The translations under genes and the position numbers were made by a program. Of a stretch of DNA of 64,000 nucleotides, positions 56,664 through 64,000 are shown piece after piece. The stretch comes from Neopestalotiopsis rosae (taxonomy: Eukaryota; Ascomycota; Sordariomycetes; Amphisphaeriales; Sporocadaceae). The DNA is taken from the NCBI GenBank assembly GCA_023078685.1, contig JALGAS010000003.1:1922001-1986000 (forward strand). The letters run 5' to 3'. The number at the start of each line of letters is the position of its first letter. Position 1 is the first letter of the stretch. The notes beneath the pieces were generated by a model. That model worked only from the letters and a program-made list of their open reading frames with translations. It did no database searches and was not told where the DNA came from.

Positions 56664-59600
56664 GATTGCAGATGGTTGGGATATGTCCAATTGGGTATGC
56701 GTTTGTCTGTATTCAAAGCCAGCAACGATGAAGAAGCTGGGCAATAAATCTTAATCTTCTGTCGAAGGGGGTGGGAATGGTTGTTTGTGGAAGAAAGAGC
56801 AGGTAGAGTTCGGACGCGACGGCGGAACTCGTACTTTTCAATGATGTCGAAACGGGTCAAAGTGGGCTGGAGGGGTAAAACCAGACTGGGATGCCAAATG
56901 GGTGAGGCACCAAAAGGCACCAAGCAACCAAGACCCGTCTGGTAGGCACTGGAGGCACTGAGCGAAAAGCGTGAGTAGCGTCGATCCGGCCCGGCTTATT
57001 AACATGAACAGGCGCCCAAAAGTTGATTCCGCATCCAGCTTTAATATGGATCACTCGGCCCTGTTGTGCTGGGAAGTATTTTGTTTTATGACATGGGGGT
57101 GTCAATCTCAGTCATTCAGTCATTCCTCAGTTTAGTCAGTCGGTGTTTGTCTTCTGCGTAAGTACGTAGGCAGGAATCTTCAGGTGGTTGTGGCTATTTG
57201 CTAGTATGCGTAGGTATTTACCTCAGTTATACCAGCCACTGACTAACTTTACTCATACATGTTATGCTGTACATATTGCTGTCATGGCCGAGATACATAC
57301 ATGACTTCTCTTTCCTTTTTTCACATATTTACAATTTTGTCATGGGATTGAGTTATTATATGGCTTGGTGCCTGTCTAATGTGCTTGCATCCAATGACAT
57401 GCCATCTGAGCTACGCGATTGCATGCATGTACATGGCCTAACCTCAAAGATGTGATGGTGGTGGTGTAGTGTAGTAGCAACGGGATCAATTGCTCGTTTC
57501 TCTGCAATAGGCGGCGGGGCTTACTCAGGCCTATCCCGTCCTCCAAGTAGACGCCCGTTTTGACCTGGGAATAAACTTTTTGTCTAGGTTCCTCGTGAGG
57601 ACGGAACTCTGTTGATGAAATGTCACAGCGGGAAGAAGCTACATACAGCATGAGACTCGAGTCTACGGAGTATACTAGAACCAATCATGCCAGCAGCGTG
57701 CTTTGATATCCTGAGAAAAGGTCGTTACTAAGAACCCGCGGCTGCCCACGTCCATTATCCAGCGCATTCGGAGTAATGTATCTACGTACATGATCGTCCA
57801 AGACTCGAGCTTACGGACATCCTGATACCGCCACATTGACAATGCGACAGGATCGTGTGTTACTGCCTCTACATCCTTGCTCGGACACTCGCTCGTGAGC
57901 TATCGCACCTAGTAGTCAGATAGCAGTTTTATGCTGGCATTGAACCCCCCCCTACTGCTTCTTCTTCACGTCGCACATTCGGACGTTTCGCAATTCGCAT
58001 GCCTGACGACCTACCTGGCCAGCCTGGATCCTACCGGACGGAATGGGGATTTCGGTTTGGGGGTTCCAGGTCCTTCGTCCTGCAGCCCGCCATAAGCCCG
58101 CCTGGCCCCCCAAAGCGCCCCTCTCACGGCTCGGGACTGGTGGAAGCTCTGACAGAACATTTATGGACCTGGGCAGCGCTAGTTAGTAACAAGCTCTTGC
58201 TCTGCTTTGAAAGCTTTCACCTCAGCCTCACCCGTCGAACAGCTGAAGAATAGGTAGTGTCCAGAATTATGTTGATCCTTGTATTTACTTGAGTGTCCAT
58301 GGAGACCTTTTGATACACCTATTTTTACTCCGGTTCATGCAGGTCCAATCGAGTCCGGAGTTTGTTGGGAATAGGACCTGGGTAGGAGGCAACGCATGGA
58401 TGTTTCATAGGTAAGCTCCAGGCTACGTGCTATTACGGTGTATCCGTCCATACGCGCGCTACTAGGAAGCAGCTCGCCGAAGCAGACTCTCAGATACACA
58501 CACACAATACGCACTAGCTAAACGGATACTGTACATATGTCCCATTTCCGTGGGGGGCCTCTTGTCTAAGTTGACATACTCTCATTATCCGATCGATATG
58601 GAATGAGCGGCAAGTGAACACGACTATAGGAAAAGAAGAAATGTGTGACTATACTTTCTTTCGCATATGCAGCAAAGCTATAGCCAGATTGATCGCAGAC
58701 CACAATACTGTCCAGAGTATACAAGACTTTTCACGATACTCTCTTCACGAAGAAAAGAGTACACTGTGATAATATCGGATTCCATAACCATGTACCGTCC
58801 AGGCCCTCCCTTCTTGCGCCCTACCTACCTTAAAACGTCATTGGGAGGAGCTCGACACTTGTTGCCCCGAAAATGTCGCATATAGGGGCCCCACCGGTTG
58901 CTCCCCTACGACAAGTCCCTCCGAAGACTTCCCAGTCCTCCGTAAGCGGACTGGCGCCAATAATTAACGCAGAGTCGCAAGACATCTGGACTCGTGCTAC
59001 GGCTGCAAGGCTACAAATTGCCTCAAAGCGAAAGTGGTCATGAGTCCAGCGCCGACGAGGGGTGCTCTAATGCATTCTCTCTCCAAATACCTGCCTGATA
59101 GGAAAGAGCACCAAGCGGGCGTTGCGCTGCGCTGCTGAAGAACAAGTCGCTATCGTGGAGCGCAACCACTTTGTGCTAGAAACGGACAAAATCCGCGCAT
59201 GGCCTGTTGTTCTTGGCAGAGCCGAAGCAACGGGCCCGCTATCGGGCCTTGTATTGGGCAATACTCCCCGTCGTTTCCGGAGTCCGAACTTGATGGAAGA
59301 AAGCAGCCGCCCCTCCAAAGCAGGTAAGTAGAGCTTATGAATCAGTGCAATCCGGTCACCGACGACAAGGTATCGTAGCTATCACCGACATACGACAGCC
59401 ACGCCCTGAGTTGTTAGGACTTAAGCAGTATTACACAGCAGCGTAATCAACATCTTTGTACTAGTCATTTCTCTTGGCCAGGACAAGGATTCTTCTTTCG
59501 AGACTGACAATAGATGCGCCGGTGATAATAACTTGGTGAACGGGCATTTGGTGCTCGTTAATACTAGTGTGGCTTATCGCCGAAAAAAAGTAGAATGCAC

Positions 59601-59957
59601 TGCCACTTGTCTGAGCAGGAGCGCAGTGCTGTGGCGCCAGTTGCTGCGAAATGAACTAATGGATCCACCCAAACCTGTAAGGCTGAAGCTGGCAAGGCCG
59701 AACAGCATTTTCCTAGACCATCGAATGAAGAACTAGATACACCATCATCGTCATTGTCAGAACCATCATTTACAGTACCACAACAACGTGTGGTCAATCC
59801 GAACACCGATAATAACCTATCAGCGCTTGTTTCTGGCGACCTCACTGTCGCGACGGAAGGGACAAAAGTGAGCAAAAGGTCTCATCGCTAGAGCTGGGCT
59901 CGTAGGTACGTTTTGCGTCGCAAAGATAAACGTTCCCCAACGGACAGCAAATTCATC
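56664..59957. other. Divergent intergenic region
   Basis: About 3.3 kb between the starts of 6PGDH (leftward) and the RBM42-like gene (rightward). The outer parts are promoters. From about 59.0 to 59.9 kb the plus strand contains protein-like stretches broken by stops, noted among the findings, but no gene is supported. Confidence 0.5.
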
Positions 59958-61139
59958 ATGCCCTATCCTCCTACTTCAGGTGCCGCGAACTCCTCGTCGC
60001 TTCCTCCGCGGCCACCGCCTTCCAAAGTATCAGGATTTAAGCCTGCCTTTTCAGCTGCGCCAACCCACACACCCAGTCCAGTGTCGGGCAGCCCATACAC
60101 ACCTCCCACCTACTCGACCGCTCCCAGCTACTCGAACCCGCCGAGCTATGCAGGCGCACCGGGCGCACCGGGCGCATCAGCTGCCCCGTATGGCGGCCGT
60201 GGTCGAGGTGGTCAGCCTTACGCCAACTATTCGCAGCAAGGCGCCGTGAACTACAACCGCGGCTACCAGCAGTCGGGTTACCAGCAAGGCCAATATGGCT
60301 CGGCCGCCCCAGCCGATAGCAGTACCTATGCTGGAGCGCCACAGATCAGAAACCCATTCCCCGCTCCCGGTCAACCACAGCAGCAGCACCAGCAGCATCA
60401 GCAGAACAGCGACTATGACCCCGATATGGCTGCACAGATTGCCCAATGGCAGAGCGCATATGTCAAGGACCCCAGGGATGCCGGGGCTCCCGCTCGACCT
60501 GGTGCACCAACCACTACTTACTCGGCCAACCCCACTACGGTAACTGCCCCAGCAGTGCCAGTGGAAGGAGAAAAGAAGAAGACAGTGGTTCGACAGGGTG
60601 GAGGCAAGAAATGGACCGACGATTCGCTGCTAGAATGGGATCCCGCTCACTTGCGCCTCTTTGTGGGCAATTTGGCTGGTGAAACAACCGACGAATCGTT
60701 ACACAAGGCTTTTGCGCGCTGGAAATCACTGCAGAAGGCACGCGTTATTCGAGACAAGGTCACTAGCAAGAGCAAAGGCTTTGGTTTCGTTAGTTTTAGC
60801 GATCCCGATGACTTTTTCCAAGCCGCAAAGGAGATGAACGGCAAGTACATTCAGAGTCATCCTGTCGTGGTGCGCAAGAGTACCACTGAGATCAAGTATG
60901 TGCTTCCCCAGGCCCCACAACCAGGAAACAAATTTACTGACGAGCATGGTATCAGACCTCACACAGTCAAGGACAAGAGACACGGAGGCAAATGGAACAA
61001 CAAGAACAATAACAGAAATCGCAGCGGTAACGGAAGTGGTGGCAGAGAGGGGAGTTTTGAACCTTCCCTCGGCCCTGCCAGTGGCGGTGTAGTCAAGCCA
61101 GGCCAAAAGACCAAGAACGGCCTCAAGTTGCTCGGCTGA
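59958..61139 (+). CDS. RBM42-like RNA-binding protein (single RRM)
   Basis: One exon of 393 residues. The first 230 residues are low-complexity, rich in Pro, Ser, Ala, Tyr and Gln, with a GRGRGG patch and a Gln/His run (QPQQQHQQHQQ). The RRM spans about residues 232-313, with RNP2 LFVGNL at 234-239 and RNP1 KGFGFVSF at 273-280. It continues EMNGKYIQSHPVVVRKST, the ending typical of human RBM42. The C-terminus is basic and Gly/Asn-rich and closes with KNGLKLLG. RBM42 relatives bind pre-mRNA and associate with the spliceosomal tri-snRNP and with hnRNP K, so a nuclear splicing role is likely but not shown for this fungus. The first ATG of the conserved frame is 59958; the frame is open a little upstream without another ATG. 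Confidence 0.88.
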   Translation: MPYPPTSGAANSSSLPPRPPPSKVSGFKPAFSAAPTHTPSPVSGSPYTPPTYSTAPSYSNPPSYAGAPGAPGASAAPYGGRGRGGQPYANYSQQGAVNYNRGYQQSGYQQGQYGSAAPADSSTYAGAPQIRNPFPAPGQPQQQHQQHQQNSDYDPDMAAQIAQWQSAYVKDPRDAGAPARPGAPTTTYSANPTTVTAPAVPVEGEKKKTVVRQGGGKKWTDDSLLEWDPAHLRLFVGNLAGETTDESLHKAFARWKSLQKARVIRDKVTSKSKGFGFVSFSDPDDFFQAAKEMNGKYIQSHPVVVRKSTTEIKYVLPQAPQPGNKFTDEHGIRPHTVKDKRHGGKWNNKNNNRNRSGNGSGGREGSFEPSLGPASGGVVKPGQKTKNGLKLLG

Positions 61140-62613
61140 AAACGTTCAGCAGAAACGATCAATTATAGAGCGATCATGAAAATCAGTCTGATCTATTACG
61201 ACGGATTACTGCTGTCACTACAGTCCGACCAACTCGGTTGAGATCGGGAGCGCCGACGCATTTGAAAAGATGGTCTTGGATTGGAGTTGGGCTCCCTGCA
61301 TATTCGCCTCCAAACAGACTACAATACCATGCAGTCGCGAGAGAAGTCTTGAGTAGAAATTGCGGTGTTCCGGGCCATCCTCAATGGTGCGCCTATCGAG
61401 AATTGCATTAGTCTAGACGCAGCCTGGGAATGACCCGAAACAACTGGCTATGGTTTCTAGGCTATGGTTTCTAGGCTATGGTAGCATTGTGATGATACGA
61501 AACAAAGATTAGGGGGGAATTGACAATACATAATTAATACCACTGTCATCCCCAGATAAGCACATTTTCACATGACATGCCAAAAGAGCCTGTCGATGGT
61601 CAAGCTCATTTTCTTATGTCAGATTCAGCACTGAACCTGCGAGTGGCCTTCTTGTGTATTATCGGACGACATGTCAGCACTACATGACCGTGCAGACATC
61701 AAAAGGCAGGGGACCAAAGCAGGGCAGCTTGGTAACGAGTCCACGTATGAACCACAACCATTGAATGCGCTATCCATTCGTCGAATTAATGATATGGATT
61801 GAAGGTCAAATGATTTGCAAATGATGCGATGTCCATTGGACTTGTAACACTTCCGTATCACGCCGAGTGATGCTTTCACCGCAGCCTTGACACATGATCG
61901 GCATGTGTGCTCTCCTATTACAAGGTAATACTAGAGCTGTCACCGGTCCGCAAGGGCAGCCAATGAAGATGGAAATTTCACACTTAAGATAGCCAACGGC
62001 CCGAAAAAACACAGTTGGTCGCAAAGGGAATGATAGGCCTATAGTTGCGATTTTCCGACACCCGGTTTGGAAATCTACATCAAACACAGCACTACATTCC
62101 AAAACTATATACAGAGCTACCAAACTGAGCCAGCTTTATTGACAGAACCTGGCATCGTGAATAAGATTGTTGTAACCATTACACAAAAGATTTCATCATT
62201 TCTTACAACACGAGCAATCAAACCACGACAATGAAGGCTTAACCTGGGGATCATTCTTTGTTCTTCGTTATCGCGCCCTATATAACATTTCCAATTAAAG
62301 TTGTGTAAGAAGCAGTTGTGAAAGCAAAAGGCTATTGTTATATGCGGACAGGTTCTGTTATATCCAACTCTGACAAGCAAACAAACAATCGGCCCACATT
62401 GCCATAGATATTCCCCGCAGACAAAGGCATTTGTATATTGCTGAGTTCGGTCAAGATGACGTATATCAATGAGTTACGATGGACTCAAAGGCTCTGGTTG
62501 TACAGGAACATAACCATCCAGCAATCGCAACTGTAAGATCTTCCACAAATTCGTCACAGAAACACATCAAAGATACACGCAGCTCACATTTCAACCTTTC
62601 AAGGAAATTCATA
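61140..62613. other. Intergenic region
   Basis: About 1.5 kb between two rightward genes. It contains the 3' flank of the RBM42-like gene, a 14-bp tandem repeat at 61447-61482 and the promoter of the peptidase gene. An in-frame ATG at 62479 could extend that peptidase upstream. Confidence 0.5.
61447..61482. repeat. Tandem repeat, 14-bp unit
   Basis: The unit GGCTATGGTTTCTA occurs two and a half times without change. Confidence 0.85.
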
Positions 62614-64000
62614 ATGGCTAATCCTCAGCATATCGAAATTAAGCCTGCAGTGCTTGTAGGTGTCTTGGACATGCCATGACTCGGCATAGAAGGAGCAGCC
62701 AAGCTGACAAACTTTTCTTCAAAGAACACAGTTTCAGAGCCCAGAAAGAAAGAGTCAGAGCCCGAAAAGGACGAGAAAGGACGTATTGTCAATGTTGATA
62801 GCGTGGCGGAATTAGAGGTGGATGATTCTTCTTGTATGGTCGAGGTGCAGTTTGAAGCAGCCCTGGATCACCGAAGAGATACACACCATGATTTCAAGAA
62901 TCGCAACATCGTTCTCATTTCCACGTTCGTCTTTGGAGACGTCGAGCAGGGCACGATCACGACAGTAGACCACTTCCGGACCCAACTGCAGCAAGCGAAG
63001 AAGGTTACCGTCTTCCTTTGTGGTGGACCAGGAGATAAAAATGAAGCAGGTCGCAATAAAGACTTCAACGATGAGTATCTGAAGGATAAGGGGTGTCTGA
63101 TCTTCTTGAACTACAGGGGCACCGGCTCAGGTAGCGAGATGCGAAACAAAGCCAAGTCCAAACGCCATTTTCACGACACGAGACCTTTAGTGGTTACCAA
63201 TGATGTGCAGCAGCGCTACATCAACTTGGTCAACTCAGAGCGCTCGCAGAGAAGTCTAGCAGGGACGACCCTGAGCGAGCCTGAAGCTAGGGACATGGCG
63301 AATCTACTCACGCTGTTCCGCCAGGACAGTATCGTTTATGACCTAGAGTCGATTCGTCAGTGCCTCTTTGGAAAGGACAAACCTATTCACGGCTCACACC
63401 GCAGCATCCCACAGCGCAAGTGGCACATCTTTGGCCAGTCGTACGGTGGCTGGATCTCGCTCACATATCTGTCCCTGTACCCAGACAGTCTTGAGAGCAG
63501 CACCATCACTGCTGGTCTCGCACCGATCACAGCCGAATGTGACGATACGTACTGTAAACTGTTCGAGGTGGTCAAGTCTCGCAACGACAGATACTACGGA
63601 CAATATCCTGGAGACATCAAGAAGGTCAAAGACATCGTTCGGGCTCTTCTGGAATACAGTGAAGGTATCACGGTTGAAGACGGCCGTCTCACGGCGCGGC
63701 GCTTTCTGTGTATCGGTCGCAACCTTGGCGCTCGAGAAAAGTTCCCAAAGCTGAATGAGCTCATCACAAAGCTGCACAAGGCTGCCATCAGCAAATTTGA
63801 CCAAAACTTAGAGCAGGTTCAGGAAGCTTTGAAGATGTACAAGGAAGAAGACAGCTGGAAATTTGATCGGAGACCTCTTTACGCCGTGCTCCACGAAGCC
63901 ATGTATTGCCGAAAGAATGCATCGGACTGGTCAGCCAGGAGGGTGGCCAGCGAATTGACAGAATTCAAATGGGCAGGTTCAGACGAAACAGGCCGACGAA
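62614..64000 (+). CDS. Proline iminopeptidase-like S33 alpha/beta hydrolase, 3'-truncated by window
   Basis: Exon 1 is 62614-62655 and exon 2 runs from 62725 to the window edge with no stop, giving 439 residues so far. An alternative splice uses donor 62658 and acceptor 62731; both keep the frame. Visible are VQFEAALDHR, a short version of the family's N-terminal motif, VFLCGGPGDKNEA with the oxyanion-hole GGPG, LIFLNYRGTGSGSE, and the nucleophile Ser253 in FGQSYGGWISLTYLSLYP. These identify a peptidase S33 / proline iminopeptidase-type enzyme that removes N-terminal proline from peptides. The catalytic Asp and His would lie mostly beyond the edge. The start at 62614 has a good ATG context (TTCATAATGGCT); an in-frame ATG at 62479 is possible. 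The low-complexity Glu/Lys stretch after exon 1 is unusual. Confidence 0.8.

Noticed and set aside
1..64000. A secondary-metabolite or other multi-gene cluster
   Set aside because: No core synthase, transporter, P450 or cluster regulator was found; the genes are mixed housekeeping and surface functions.

Overview
The window is nuclear DNA of a filamentous ascomycete (Pezizomycotina, most likely Sordariomycetes, perhaps Hypocreales). The basis is: genes cut by many short introns (about 48-120 nt) with GTAAGT/GTGAGT donors and CTGAC/CTAAC-type branch sites; families confined to or typical of such fungi (SAT4/PTH11-like seven-helix proteins, Cu-only surface superoxide dismutase, Ssr4); GC-rich codon choice in housekeeping genes; and long intergenic stretches full of simple repeats. 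The species is inferred, not proven. No rRNA, convincing tRNA, CRISPR array, intact transposon or secondary-metabolite cluster was seen.

Layout. 1-6.6 kb: no supportable gene, many simple repeats. 6.6-9.0 kb (-): eight-exon class V aminotransferase of the molybdenum-cofactor sulfurase type. 9.0-12.8 kb: gene-poor, one weak ORF. 12.8-13.8 kb (-): GPI-type Cu-only superoxide dismutase. 16.9-17.4 kb (+): small V-ATPase Vo subunit f / RNase-kappa-like protein. 18.1-19.4 kb (-): seven-helix SAT4-family membrane protein. 21.9-22.9 kb (+): short-chain dehydrogenase. 24.4-25.7 kb (+): cysteine-rich zinc-binding-like protein. 31.0-31.8 kb (+): Myb/SANT protein between two 5-kb gene deserts.

From 36.8 kb the DNA is gene-dense: S-adenosylmethionine synthetase (-), GPN3 GTPase (+), APQ12-like protein (-), SET-domain protein with a signal peptide (+), PI-PLC X-domain protein with a lipidation motif (+), secreted Ser/Ala-rich repeat protein (-), a probable broken membrane-protein gene (+), SWI/SNF-RSC subunit Ssr4 (+), 6-phosphogluconate dehydrogenase (-), RBM42-like RRM protein (+) and an S33 proline iminopeptidase running off the right edge (+).

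The genes do not form one pathway. Several are core housekeeping genes (SAM synthetase, 6PGDH, GPN3, V-ATPase, Ssr4, RBM42-like) mixed with surface or accessory genes (SOD, SAT4-type receptor, Ser/Ala-rich protein, PLC, SET protein). The most notable points are a 15-nt microexon and a GC-AG intron in the sulfurase-like gene, a tiny 14-nt first coding exon in 6PGDH, the LxPL-repeat surface protein, an in-frame TGA in an otherwise well-spliced membrane gene, and the secreted SET-domain architecture. I did not find a convincing new multi-gene system.
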